The notes under the pieces are model-generated. The model was not told the DNA's origin. It saw only the letters and a program-made list of their open reading frames with translations, and searched no databases. A stretch of 64,000 bases of DNA from Bombyx mori (lineage: Eukaryota; Arthropoda; Insecta; Lepidoptera; Bombycidae). The stretch is taken from assembly GCF_030269925.1 (NCBI RefSeq), contig NC_085128.1, positions 10,852,501 to 10,916,500 on the forward strand, written 5' to 3'. Both the position numbers and the translations under genes were made by a program. Of the stretch, positions 21,961 to 33,297 are shown in pieces. Each line of letters starts with the position of its first letter. Position 1 is the first letter of the stretch.

Positions 21961-24900
21961 GCTGGTCGTAGAGGTCGAAACACCGACTTGTCGCTTCCCC
22001 GAGTTCAAGACAGCGGCGCCAGAGAAAGCAAATTTTGGCCCGCCTATACGTCATGGTACACGGTAACGGCACAGCTGCGGCACGGCTCTATATTGAATTT
22101 TGATTACCGCTAGCTGCCGCTGTTGCCTTTTTATACTAACGTTATGAAACATATTATGCGACATACGATTTAAGGGTCAAATTCTAATGACAAGCTAATG
22201 GCTGGTTTGGAACGGTGCAGTTGCCGTGCTTGCATAGTGTGCCGTGACCCTTAATGTTTCGTTCCGTGTGCCGTAACCAACCAGGGCCTTAACAAGACTA
22301 CATGAAAACTGCTTTACACATATGTTGCTATAGAAGGTCACATTCATATATTCGTTTGCTCTGTCATCTCTAAACCGAGGTCAAAAGGGCCCCTTTAAGG
22401 GGTCAAGAGCCCGACTGGACTGAGCAAATAGTCTCCTCCTCATCTCGGCTTAGAATCAGCGGCATATGGTCCTTCCCATAAAAGTTAAAAAAAGTTAACA
22501 TATATCGTATCGTGTTCAGAAGCTCATTCAATCCACTGAAGTGCAAGTATCTACTGAGTAAGTTGCGCTCGGTTTATTTCTACCTCAGTAGGAAAGTGTG
22601 GCGTCTTGGGTTACCTTAACGCCAGAATTTACGAGGATAGTTTCAATTGTCTTAGTAGTCTGAAGGCTAGAACTACTACTAGGATAAACCAAAATTTCAG
22701 TACAGCTTATTCAGTCTGAACTGGGCTTTCAAAGTCTTAACAATGTTAAGAACGTAAAGTTATGAATATTATTTATTTATTACTTAATTAGGACTTAATG
22801 CCTAAGGTATTCTCTACCGCTCAACTGAGGGTGGTGTATAGTTCTGTTCCAGATGTATTCCTTTTTCATAAAAAAACATAAGTAATAATATTATAGTAAG
22901 ATTATGTCAAAATTAAAAGAGTATACTTTAGCTATTTAAAATCAGTAAATATTTAAAGACATTTAAATAATTTCATTTAAACAGAAAATAAATACCTTTT
23001 CCAATCGAGACACAATCCCATGAATGTGAAGGTGAGGAATCCATGCCACAAAAAAGTAACTGTAGGGATTGGCTCTTTCTTATGACCAAAATTTTTAAAA
23101 GTCCTAATGTTGTTTAGTTGTAGTATTCTTGACTGGTGCCACAGTTTCATGATCAGCTAACTTAACTTGATTGATTGTTTGTAACAATTAATTGCAAATT
23201 ATAGTCTTTATGCAAAGTATTTCCCTGCAAATTAGTCATATTATTATACTTTGGTGACTGAGTTGAACTGTTATTCGACAAGTAAATGGGAGAGTGGTAT
23301 TAAAAACAGAAGAAACTATGCAGATATAGGGGACCCAAATTCAAAGGGTTTAGGGTCAACATACTTTTTCAGAGCACCATTGGGATAAATTTGAACCAAC
23401 TGGTTTTTTTTGCCAGACAATTGATATAAAGGTCTACTAAATCATCTAGATTGTACATTCAAATGTTACTTTAATATTACTTTTAGAAAAAGATAACACC
23501 TAATATTTTACTATAACTTAGGTAAAAAAGGGCATATCTATCTCTCTATTAATTTAAACATAAGCAGTCTTATTAAGAATTTTCGTAACGGTACGGTTAC
23601 ACATTTCATGCAATGATAAATTGTAACAAACATTTGACATGAAAGTAGCGTAGTATTATTTAGTAGCTTTAAATTAACAAGATTAAGCTATTTATATTGG
23701 CAAGAATTGTATCGATATACCTACAGTATTTCGTAAGACGATATTTTAAATTATTTTCTTTGTTTATATAGGCAAATTAAGTTCAGGTCTAGGTAAGTAC
23801 TACGCGTTGTACCAAATATTTAGTGTATTATGAATTATGATATTATCTATGCGTTGTAAAATAGCACAGGTTAATATATTAGTTACTACATAACAATACT
23901 AATAATACTATTATACTATTATAACAATAGTATCATAAATAATACACTTAATATTTGAAAAATATTATTATTAAGTACCGTACCTATCTATCTATCTCTT
24001 AGGTTTATGGCGTTTCCTTTTAGATTTCGCCAATGTCAAGTGTATATAATACTCTGCTTTCTATAATTCTAATTATAATTTCTACCTACTATAATTGTTT
24101 TTTTACACCTGTCACCTGTTTTAAGTCTGTCACTTTTTTGGCACTGCTAGTTTGTCAGATTTTTCTTGAAGATTGTACTGCAAAGGCAAAGATGTTACCC
24201 CATACGGCCTAATCTTTTATATGTAACATAATATGAAGTGAAATGAAATGAAACTGATTAATATGAAACATGACATGAAATGAAATATAATCTCAGTAAA
24301 ATAGTGCTCATTTACTGTGATTTTGTCAGTGGACTTTTTGGAGGATCCCGAGAAGCCACGTCTAGCGGCCTTGTTTTTTTTCCCCACATTTGTGCACTTT
24401 CACAGATACTAAGCAGTAAATAAACTACCATTATTACGCATCTAAACATGAAGAAACACTAAATAGACAAAATAAAACAAATCATACAATACCACTCCTC
24501 GCATTCCCGCCAAAATGTCCCCGAAGATTTTATGGCCTGAGAATTAAGAAGTTGACAGAAGGACAATGACGCATAATTCTCTCTAATCGATTCAGAACGA
24601 TTTTTCTTTTTTGTGAAATAAATAATATTTGCGCATAGAACTAGTCGTATGAGGCTCTCGAGCCGCAGGTTGCCAACCGCGGTAGTGAGATAAATTCTGG
24701 TACATTTTTTTTATTTAGTCTGAGGCTTTATTATTTCACAATATAACATGCGTTTACGAACGGTGTATGTTTATTTCTTTACCATCAATTCAAGATCTAT
24801 ATTTTTTTGTCTTACTCTGTTTGTTTTCTAATTAAAAGAGATAGCCTTTCACCCGTCGATGTGATATTTGTGGGCTCCGGTAAGGGGCCGTGACTGGTGG

Positions 24901-26044
24901 TATTGTAATAAGTATCTGAATGTTATTTTTACTTAACAAGCAACGGGCACGGAGTCGTCTTTGGAGCTTTTTAAAACGGTTTCCGGCACCTACCTCAAAC
25001 TTAATTCGACGCGGCGAACGAGTTCAACTTAGTTTTTTTTTCAGCTTTCAATGTAGAATTTGTTAATGTTTAACTCGTAATGCAGTTGTAGTAGTTACTT
25101 CTAGAATATACACGATCAAATTTTAGATTAAGAGGATAGCAGTTAACGTTATTTAGCATTTAATTACATACGTAATTAAACAACCAAATAGTATCTCAAC
25201 ATTATATTCAAAGGCGGGACTTTAACAGTAATGCAAAATTACATTTATTTCTTAAACCTATAATTATAAATCATTTGTACATTAATTAGTACTACAATAC
25301 GTGACACTTAAAACGAGAACACTATTTACAAATACTTAACAACTAGCACTCAAAATAATAATCTTTTTTCAAATGTCAAGTAAAGTTTTAGAACATCCGA
25401 ATTTAACTAGGTACCTAAAAATAGAACTGAAAATGCTTATTAAATAGTAGTCCGTGGCTGAAGCGAATATAGCAAGTATAACTTAAACAATAAAAATATT
25501 CTTTAACTTCAAACTTCCCTCACACTAATAACAATAGTCGATAAAAAAATAAGCATACACTGAATTTGAAAACTAGATAGAACACGCATTTGATCTATAC
25601 AAGAAAAATATATAATTTACCATCAAGATTTTATTAAAACACGAACGCTCAGTAGCCACGCGAGCTGAACGTAGTCAGTGCTCAAAAAAGGTCGCCCCGT
25701 AAACTACATTAAATTCTAAATATGCGTTATCATCTGCAAGTTTATTTACAAAGAATTTTGATAGTCATTGGTCAAGGACGGAAAATTTAATTTTTTTTAT
25801 GTGTGTTGCTGTGGTTACGAATGGAACGACGTTTGAATAAATTAAAGTAATTGGTTTTTTTATTATTTTGTTATGCCAACTACAGCACTGACGCATTCCC
25901 CTCGCCCGTCTATATTAATATTAAAAGATAACGTTGTATACACAATGAAGTGTCAGAACTAAAACAATGTTATCATGAATGAAATCTTCTAGCTTTTAAA
26001 TTAGTTACAATACCATCAAAGGTAGTTCAAGTGTAATTATAAAC

Positions 26045-26200
26045 TTAATCTTCAAATTTGATAGAGTGGACGCCTGTATCGATTGCACCACCACGATAAG
26101 AACCACGCTTTTTCTTTGTCTTCTCATGTTTGAATGACTTCCCTCGTGTATGTTTCAAATCTTGATTTGCTCGTTCACCCCAAGAGCCACGAGCTCCACC
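26045..26200 (-). CDS. Nopp140: Nopp140 last exon: SRP40_C end (True form)
   Basis: Acceptor TTTGAAAG, entry phase 0. It encodes [20 protein letters not shown], then [18 protein letters not shown] and ends HSIKFED-stop. This is the most conserved part of the Nopp140/SRP40 family, present from yeast to human. Confidence 0.93.
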   Translation of the reverse strand, partial: GGARGSWGERANQDLKHTRGKSFKHEKTKKKRGSYRGGAIDTGVHSIKFED

Positions 26201-29200
26201 CTTTCAAATACAAATATTATAATTAAGTGAAAAATAAAAATACGAAATAATACTTTCATTTTTTTAAGACTTTTGTGGTAATTAATATTGTTTTTAAATA
26301 AGTCTCACCTATTATTAATCAAACACAATTTTTTTATTTTGAGAATTGTTATCTCCTCCTTCAAAACTTTTCCTGTCGTTATAGCCCCCTTTATTGAAAC
26401 CTCCACGGTCCCCACCCCAGGAATGTCTGTTGCCTCCTCTGTCCCCACCGCCCCGGCCACCGCGGTCTCCTCCTCGTCCTCCTCTATTAAAGCCTCCGCG
26501 TCCACCCCTGTCACCGAAACCACCACGCCCACCCCTATCTCCGAATCCACCACGGCCCCCTCTGCCGCCGCGACCTCCTCTATCCCCGAATCCTCCGCGA
26601 CCTCCTCTATCCCCAAATCCTCCGCGACCTCTGTTTCCCCCTCTTCCCCGGTCATTAAAGCCTCTTCCGCGATTAAATCCACCTCGCCCCCCTCTGTCAT
26701 TCCAATTGCCTGATTTATTGCCCTCTGATGCGTCACCATCTTCTTCGTCTTCTTGACTCTCGCCCTCCTGATGGGAAGTACTTATATTTTAATACCAAGA
26801 CAACCCTATGTGATTACCATTTATGACGAAAGTAAATGCCCGAAATTTTGAGCCATAGGACTTTTAGCCTTAGCCCTAAATAGGTAAGTTCCATATTTTG
26901 GTGACACATGGAGTTGCCTCGGCTTTTCAATCTTTAGGGCATTTACCTTTGCTTCAAAAGAGTTATCCTTAAGTCTAGGGTCCACTTCCACAACCTCGCT
27001 AACGATGCGTCGAAACGGAACCGGTTTATTGTTTGCCCCTTCTTTTTCTTTAGGTGTTGAAACATGATTAGTACCCTAAAAGTTAGCAGTAGTTCATTAG
27101 CAATAATATTTTACATTATGTTAGAGAATCTTTTTTATTTTTATTGTACACAGATAGATTTAATGATTGATGGACTATCTTGTATATAGTATATACAAAA
27201 GGTTGTACAGTGGTACCTCGATATAGGAGTGCCCTAACATACGATTGTTTTGAGATACAAGGCGCTGAGAGAGCGATATTTTGCTTTGAGATGAGAGCAA
27301 GATTTGAGATACGAGTAATCGCACACTACACCCCCGACCCCAACACGCGCCTCGGACGTTGGGATCGTGTGCAGCGTCTACCAATTTCTCCCACCTCAGA
27401 CTAGACCTTGCTTGTTTCCCTAGTTTTCGAAGCATTTTTGAAAAGCTGGCTGGCGTTTTTGGCCTTTTGTACAAAACATTATCTTATTTTTTTTTTTAAC
27501 CATGATTTTGAAGAAGATGATTTCTATGGAATTAAAGCCTGAAATCATAGAAAAGCTTGAGCAAAGTGTGCGAGTAGTTGGCTTGGTCAATGACAGGTAC
27601 TGATAAATACATTTTTCTTATTCAAAAATCCTTAACACAAACAACTGAGGTGATTTTTTTTAAGAGCTGGAACAGATTAATGGCATTTCAATCCATTCCG
27701 AAAGGAGCCCTCTTCTTCGATATAGCGAAGGCGTTCGACAAAGTCTGGCACAACGGTTTGATATACAAACTGTATAACATGTGAGTGCCAGACAGACTCG
27801 TGCTCATCATACGAGACTACTTGTCGAACCGTTCGTTCCGATATCGAGTCGAGGGAACGCATTCCCGGCCCCGTCACGTCACAGCCGGAGTCCCGCAAGG
27901 CTCCGCCCTCTCCCCGTTACTATTTAGTTTGTATATCAATGATATACCCCGGTCTCCGGAGACCCATCTGGCGCTCTTCGCCGATGACACCGCCATCTAC
28001 TACTCGTGTAGGAAGAAGGCGTTGCTTCATCGACGACTTCAGACCGCAGCTACCACCATGGGACAGTGGTTCCGGAAGTGGCGCATCGACATCAACCCCA
28101 CGGAAAGCACAGCGGTGATCTTCAAAAGGGGTCGCCCTCCGAACACCACGCTGAGCATCCCTCTCCCGACTAGGCGCGTCAACACCTCCGCCTCCGCCAT
28201 TCGCCCAATCACGATGTTCGACCAGCCCATACCGTGGGCCCCGAAGGTCAAATATTTAGGCGTCACTCTCGACAGTAGGATGACATTCCGCCCTCACATC
28301 AAGACGGTACGCGACCGTGCCGCCTTCATTCTAGGACGTCTCTACCCGATGATATGTAGGCGAAGTAAAATGTCCCTTAGAAATAAGGTGACACTCTACA
28401 AAACTTGCATACGCCCCGTCATGACCTATGCAAGTGTAGTGTTCGCTCACGCGGCCCGCACTCACTTAAAATCCTTCCAAATTATTCAATCCCGTTTTTG
28501 CAGGATAGCTGTCGGAGCCCCGTGGTTCGTCAGGAACGTCGACCTCCATGACGACCTGGACTTAGAGTCCATCAGTAAGTATCTACAGTCGGCGTCGATG
28601 CGCCACTTCGATAAAGCGGCACGACACGAGAACCCTCTCATTGTGGCCGCCGGTAACTACATTCCCAATCCTGCGGACAGAATGGAAAGCAGTCGACGTC
28701 GCCAAAAACACGTCATCTCGGATCCTCCCGATCCACTAACGGTGCTTCTAGGTACTTCAAGCACCGGTCACCGTTCTCGTCGAACCCGTCGCTTGCGACG
28801 AAGGGCTCGATGAGTAAATTAACTCTCAGACACAGCCCACTGAGTTTCTCGCCGGATCTTCTCAGTGGGTCGCGTTTCCGATCCGGTGGTAGATTCTGCG
28901 AAGCACGGTTCTTGCTAGGGTTCGTGTTAGCAACGTCATCAGGTTTGAGCCCCGTGAGCTCACCTACAAACGTTAGGGTTACGCTGAAATAGCAGCCTCT
29001 CAAGGCTCTCAGCTTAGGTAGGAAAAAAAAAAAAAAAGGCATATCAATTAATTTCAATGGGGAAAATTGCTTTCGGATACGAGCAAGGTTACAGAATGAA
29101 TTAAACTGGTATGTTGAGGTACCACTGTATAATGTTTTTATTTCTCCAGCAGAATAGAGTTATGCTGGAAAAATGCCAAGAAATTATGGAAAAAGATAAA

Positions 29201-32200
29201 AACAGATTAATTATTATTATAAAAAATGTAGCAATGATTGGTTAAGTACTCAAATCTTGTTAAGCACAATAGACTAGTCTGATAGTAAATTAATTATTAT
29301 TATAAAAAATGTAGCAATGATTGGTTAAGTACTCAAATCTTGTTAAGCACAATAGACTAGTCTGATAGTAAATCGTGCAATTTTATTTGAGTTCTTTACA
29401 AAAACCTAAAAACAATATTTTTGCTTTATGTTAATTTGCTATCAGTTCTAAGAGGATGAGCAGATTCATTACGTGTGTCAGGTGGATATTTGGAGAGCTT
29501 TCTAGTGAAAGCATTTTCCTATTGTGTTAATTTCCCATGAAAACACATAATTTTCTTAAGTTTTTTTTTTATTACAGGCTGCTAATTTTATTTCCAGAAA
29601 TAAATGTGATTTCCCTGATAAAAATGGAACCCTTTCTATAAACAGAGCATCAGTGCTTATGTCACATACAACAATTAGACTATCTTAAAAAATCCTGAAA
29701 TAATTTAATTTTATTATTGAACCCCAAAAATTTTATTTTATTTCTGGTTTTTGATCTATGAAGTATTTTCAGTTGAACGCTTAAGCGAGTGACCTAATTT
29801 AAATTTAGTCTATAAAGTTCCCTAGTCATACAACCTTTCATTATGTCAGATTCAGATATGTCCTTGTCTGGTCTTCCTAAATTAGTATATCATGCTTATT
29901 TCATTGATTATACTGTTACCTTCACAAAGTTATTGTATGGTTTTTTTGCAGGTGCAGTTTCACCTCCGGAGGCTTTCCGTTTTTTCCCAGTTTGAATAGT
30001 GTTTTCTGTTTCCTGTTAAAAATAATGCAATAATAATGAATTTGAATACTTAGTATGTGCATTTAACGATTAAGATAAGATAATTTATTACTTGTTCAGG
30101 TTTTGCTTTCTTTTTGCTTGGTGGGCCATCATCATCACTGTCATCACTATCATCTGATGCTTCTCCTTTTTTAGAAAGCTTCGCCTTAGATTTTTGCTGT
30201 GGTTTTTGTTCTTCATCACTAGATTCATCATCTTCTGACGATTCCTTCTTTGGAGTTAGTTTTGATTTTACTTGAGGAGTCTTTTGAACAGGTTTGGTCT
30301 TTTCATCATCACTAGTGTCGCTGTCATCAGATGATTCCTGTTTAGCTTTGGCTTTTACAGGTATAGGTGTAGGTTTGGCTTGAAGTTTAGTAGGAGCTTT
30401 TTGACTCTTTTCATTTTCATCTTCACTACTATCATCACTATCTTCAGATGAAGATTCTTTCTTGTTAGATGGTTTTGCAACTGGTTTGACAGGTGTTGCT
30501 TGAGGTTTCTGTACTAGTTTTTGAGGTTTTTTCTTTTCATCATCACTACTATCATCACTGTCTTCTGATGACTCTTGTTTTTTTACAGGTTTTGCAGGAG
30601 TACTTTTAACCACAGCTTTTGGTTTAGGTTTTTCATCTTCACTGCTATCATCGCTATCTTCTGAAGATTCCTTCTTCTTTGTTACAATGGCAGCTTTAAC
30701 AGGGGTTGGTTTAGGGGCTGGTTTTGTTTTAGCCTTTTCATCTTCACTGCTATCATCACTGTCTTCTGAGGTTTCTTGTTTCTTTGTAGGAGGAACTTTG
30801 GCAACTACAGGTTTAGCTGGAGTTGCTTTTGGAGCCGGTTTCTTTTTTGATTTGTTATCATCACTGCTATCATCACTGTCATCTGAGGACTCCTGTTTTT
30901 TTGTCTGTGCCTTTAATGTAGGTTTTGACACAGGGGGTTTCTTTTTATCATCTTCACTATCATCACTGTCATCATCAGAAGATTCTTCTTTCTGTTTAAT
31001 AGGTGTTTTAGAATTAGTTTGTTTGACTGGAAGTTTGGCAGGTGTAACAACTGATTTTTGTGGAACCTTTTTCTCAGATTCATCATCACTACTATCGTCA
31101 TCTGATGATTCCTCTTTTTTTTGTGGTGGACGTACTGGATTTGTTTTTATTGGTTTAACAGGCTGCTTTTTAGGTTTTGACGTAACATCATCATCACTGT
31201 CGCTGTCATCTGATGATTCTTGTTTCTTAGCTGGTGTAATGTTAAGTTTTTTAACTGCTTGGTTGGGCTTAGATGCCTAAAAGTGCAATAAAAATCACAT
31301 ATAGTTGATATCTTTATCAAGGTAAATAAATAAATAAATATTGTATTCTCAGAGGTAGTGACGAATATTGTTATAAAATCACATTTGTTCATTGAAACTT
31401 GTTTACATCATTGAAGTTTATCTAAGAAGAAGTACTAGCAGTGTACATTATTTATGATTTTCCACGCTGAAAATTTACTAAATTGTTACCTGTTTTGGTG
31501 GCTCATCATCGGAGCTACCAGAATCTGAACTTTCAGCTTTTTTCTTAGTTGCTGGAACTTTCCCATTTGTTTGAATTGTTGGTTTCTTAGGGGCATCTTC
31601 TTCGCTCGAGTCACTGGAACTATATTAGCCACAGATTTTGTATATCGAATCTGAATTCTGAGTTTTCTTTATTTTAAAAGGAAACTCATATGCTGATCAG
31701 TGCTTTAAAACTTATAATATATTGAATTTTTTGTTGGATACCCAAGATATTGGTAAAAAAAAAGATATTTAAAAATCATTAATCTTCGAGTCAAAAATTA
31801 AATAATTTTCAGTTTACCTTAAAAATACTTGTACTAACTTATAAATTGAAGGATAAAATATTTACTTAACTTTTGAGAATTGAAGCCAAAAATACAATAC
31901 TACTATCTAGAATATTCCAAAACTCATAGATTCTTAGCAAGCACTACTTTATCAATACATTCTAACAAGACTAAAACAAAATACTAAAATAATATGAATC
32001 ATGTCCAATATTTTTATTGCTTAGATCGTTGGATAATCTTACAGTCCATCTGGTATGAAACAGTTACTGGAACCTATAGAAATCAACAATTTAAATTCCA
32101 CCACCCACCTTGACAGTTCTAAGGTCTCAGTTTTTACAATACAATGGCTGCTGCATCCTTTATTCCGAAACACATTATTGCTTCATCATGGGAGTAATTC

Positions 32201-33297
32201 ATGAGCATATGTTAAATACATATTTCATTAGAAAATATAGTACCTGTTTATGGAATCAAACACCGGCACACTTGCATTGCTTGATACAAATGCACCAGGC
32301 GTCTTATCCTTTAGACCATGATGAATTCTAAATTTAAACAAGATTATTATTCAATTTACACAAGATTAAATGACAGTCTAATAACTGCAATATGATAAAG
32401 TAACAATGGAAATAGGCTTACCTTTCAGCTTTTGCTTTATTTCCTTGATTAAACTTGGCAATGATGTCTAAGAGGGTCTGTTGGTTTTTGGCACGTGGTT
32501 TCTAAAAAAAAAATTTTACAAGCTACTTAGTAAATTGTAGTTATTTATACCTTTTAATACTCTGAAATAATTAGATATTTTATTGTAGCGTCCCACCTTA
32601 ACATTAGACATTGTATTCTCAAATACAACACAGCAGTACCTAGTCCACATTAATTAAATGGCTGCTTTAATACAGAAATGGGCAGATCAGTGCTCACTAT
32701 CAGCAACCATGAAAGTTTAGAATTGTGTGACTATATATGTTGGATCCTGGTAATGTTGTTAACAATGAATTAAAAAAGGGTCAACATCTGTTATTATAAA
32801 AACCAGTACCAGACCCACCACGAAATCTTCTGAGGCAAACAGGTGTCTACCAATGTCGTCGGCATGTTTAAAAATGAATTGCTCTATAGTTTTATTCGGT
32901 GGCATTTTATACATGTTAGTATAATAATTTAGGATCCAACAGAGGACCGATGTCTGCGGAATAAATGACGTTCAGCAAGAGACCAATTAAGCCGGCTGCC
33001 GCATGTGGGGCGCTGATACAATGTAGCGTGCAACCAAGAAAAACTGCGATGCTTAGCGCGAAGTTAATGTTTTATTAGGGTATCTTCTAAACAGAATCGC
33101 AAACGATCAATACAGCATGTTAACTCCCGAATTACACACAAAATTTAAAAAAAACACGTGTGGAGGCCCCACGTGGTTTATATACTAACCGCTTTAGTTT
33201 TCTTCATGAAGGTCTGGGCCAGCGATTTGTCAATTTTTTCTAAATACTGGTGAACTAAGGAATTCACATCCGCTTGAATTTCTGTAGTTAAATTCAT
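26045..33297 (-). CDS. Nopp140: Nopp140 / NOLC1 nucleolar phosphoprotein (multi-exon gene span)
   Basis: Nopp140 is a nucleolar and Cajal-body chaperone for box C/D and H/ACA snoRNPs and is linked to rRNA gene transcription. Exons on the minus strand are 33297-33190, 32501-32422, 31619-31490, 31276-30092, 30012-29920, 27075-26947, then either 26200-26045 or 26767-26315. All joins are in phase. The True form is 626 residues: LisH-like N-terminus, long acidic-Ser/basic repeats, and the SRP40_C domain ([43 protein letters not shown]). The RGG form is 725 residues and replaces the end of SRP40_C with Gly/Arg repeats. The gene is convergent with Zasp52 and divergent from the MARCH gene. Domain order and C-terminal motifs make the identification firm. 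Confidence 0.92.
26315..26767 (-). CDS. Nopp140: Nopp140 alternative last exon: RGG domain
   Basis: Acceptor CCCATCAG at 26769-26768, entry phase 0, 150 codons and a stop at 26317-26315. It opens with an acidic stretch ([16 protein letters not shown]), then has many RGG and [11 protein letters not shown] units, and ends [12 protein letters not shown] boxes bind RNA and are arginine-methylation sites. It corresponds in layout to fly Nopp140-RGG. Open frames in the other phases here are shadows of the repeat. Confidence 0.83.
   Translation of the reverse strand, partial: EGESQEDEEDGDASEGNKSGNWNDRGGRGGFNRGRGFNDRGRGGNRGRGGFGDRGGRGGFGDRGGRGGRGGRGGFGDRGGRGGFGDRGGRGGFNRGGRGGDRGGRGGGDRGGNRHSWGGDRGGFNKGGYNDRKSFEGGDNNSQNKKIVFD
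26947..27075 (-). CDS. Nopp140: Nopp140 exon 6: start of SRP40_C domain
   Basis: Acceptor ACTTTTAG, donor GTAAAT, 43 codons, phase 0 on both sides. It encodes [19 protein letters not shown] and KDNSFEAK, the conserved first half of the SRP40_C domain. From here the message can go to the RGG exon or to the SRP40_C last exon. Confidence 0.9.
27208..29127 (+). mobile_element. Tigger/pogo-like DNA transposon remnant, interrupted by a jockey LINE
   Basis: Terminal inverted repeats CAGTGGTACCTC (27208) and GAGGTACCACTG (ending 29127) are flanked by TA on both sides, the pogo/Tigger pattern. Near 27501-27600 a frame reads [20 protein letters not shown], like the N-terminal helix-turn-helix of Tigger transposases, and then ends. 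The rest of the transposase is missing. A jockey LINE occupies about 27690-29030. It sits in the Nopp140 intron. Confidence 0.75.
27690..29030 (+). pseudogene. Jockey-clade LINE, 5'-truncated, with broken reverse transcriptase
   Basis: Encodes the second half of a non-LTR reverse transcriptase: [20 protein letters not shown], then [20 protein letters not shown] and [12 protein letters not shown] (catalytic FADD), and the thumb/C-terminal part up to 28813. One in-frame TGA at 27782-27784 interrupts it, and the 5' half and ORF1 are absent. The 3' UTR (28814-29022) ends in a poly(A) run. This 3' UTR is the source of the shorter jockey tails in the window. Confidence 0.88.
29206..29371. repeat. 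83-bp direct tandem duplication
   Basis: 29206-29288 is repeated directly at 29289-29371 with no visible difference (ATTAATTATTATTATAAAAA to CTGATAGTAA). In a Nopp140 intron just past the Tigger element. Confidence 0.9.
29920..30012 (-). CDS. Nopp140: Nopp140 exon 5
   Basis: Acceptor TTTAACAG, donor GTAACA, 31 codons, phase 0 on both sides: [17 protein letters not shown], then KKPYNNFVK. Basic, a likely nuclear localisation region. An earlier possible donor at 29963 would shift the frame and is rejected. Confidence 0.8.
30092..31276 (-). CDS. Nopp140: Nopp140 exon 4: acidic-Ser/basic repeat domain
   Basis: A single 1,185-base exon (395 codons) after CACTTTTAG, ending at GTAATA. It encodes about ten alternating units: clusters such as [15 protein letters not shown] separated by Lys/Pro/Ala/Thr-rich linkers. 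This is the snoRNP-binding, heavily phosphorylated centre of Nopp140. The frame is open across the whole exon, although its 5' third has no ATG. The DNA repeats make it prone to unit gain and loss. Confidence 0.9.
31490..31619 (-). CDS. Nopp140: Nopp140 exon 3: first acidic Ser cluster
   Basis: Acceptor AATATAG, donor GTAACA. It encodes [19 protein letters not shown], then [15 protein letters not shown], the first acidic/basic units. The Ser-acidic clusters fit casein kinase 2 sites, as known for this family. Phase 2 in, phase 0 out. Confidence 0.86.
32011..32335 (-). repeat. Diverged retroelement tail with extension (same family as 2826)
   Basis: Degenerate minus-strand copy. It extends past the usual end into a segment (32268-32330) shared with 14500-14575 (GTCCTATCCTTTAG type), so the longer source element includes that segment. 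Lies in Nopp140 intron 2-3. Confidence 0.65.
32422..32501 (-). CDS. Nopp140: Nopp140 exon 2
   Basis: Acceptor TTTTTTTAG, donor GTAAGC. It encodes [20 protein letters not shown], then NKAKAE. LLDI after the LisH region is a family feature. Phase 0 in, phase 2 out. Confidence 0.87.
32819..32905 (-). CDS. Candidate alternative first exon of Nopp140
   Basis: Between exon 1 and exon 2 an ATG at 32905-32903 (context AAAATGC) opens 29 codons, [20 protein letters not shown] then HLFASEDFV, ending exactly at a GTGGGT donor in phase 0. Exon 2 accepts phase 0. The region just upstream has no obvious acceptor, so this looks like a first exon. No domain recognised. Not supported beyond start, frame and donor. 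Confidence 0.4.
33190..33297 (-). CDS. Nopp140: Nopp140 exon 1: LisH-like N-terminus
   Basis: ATG at 33297-33295 with context AAAATGA, encoding [20 protein letters not shown], then [16 protein letters not shown], the LisH-like helical start typical of Nopp140. Donor GTTAGT; 36 codons, phase 0 exit. Confidence 0.88.

Larger units (their letters stand above)
19201..26044. other. Intergenic region between convergent Zasp52 and Nopp140
   Basis: AT-rich, no gene seen. It holds a TTAA MITE (19539-19801), an old jockey fragment (20165-20665), a retroelement tail (21139-21256), a foldback MITE (21791-21960), a GAAAT-rich stretch (24230-24290) and a repeat shared with 33700-33790 (24405-24490). The rest (22000-24200, 24600-26040) shows nothing I recognise. 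Confidence 0.6.

Noticed and set aside
26394..26756. Long plus-strand Pro-rich and Ser/Thr-rich open frames opposite the RGG exon
   Set aside because: They are reverse-strand shadows of Gly/Arg codon repeats in Nopp140; no splice or family support.
29964..30012. Shorter version of Nopp140 exon 5 ending at a GTGAAA donor
   Set aside because: It would put exon 6 out of frame with a stop after two codons; the donor at 29919 keeps phase.
30687..31280. Plus-strand Ser/Leu-rich open frame of about 197 codons
   Set aside because: It is the antisense of the acidic-Ser repeat exon of Nopp140; the repeat keeps several frames open.
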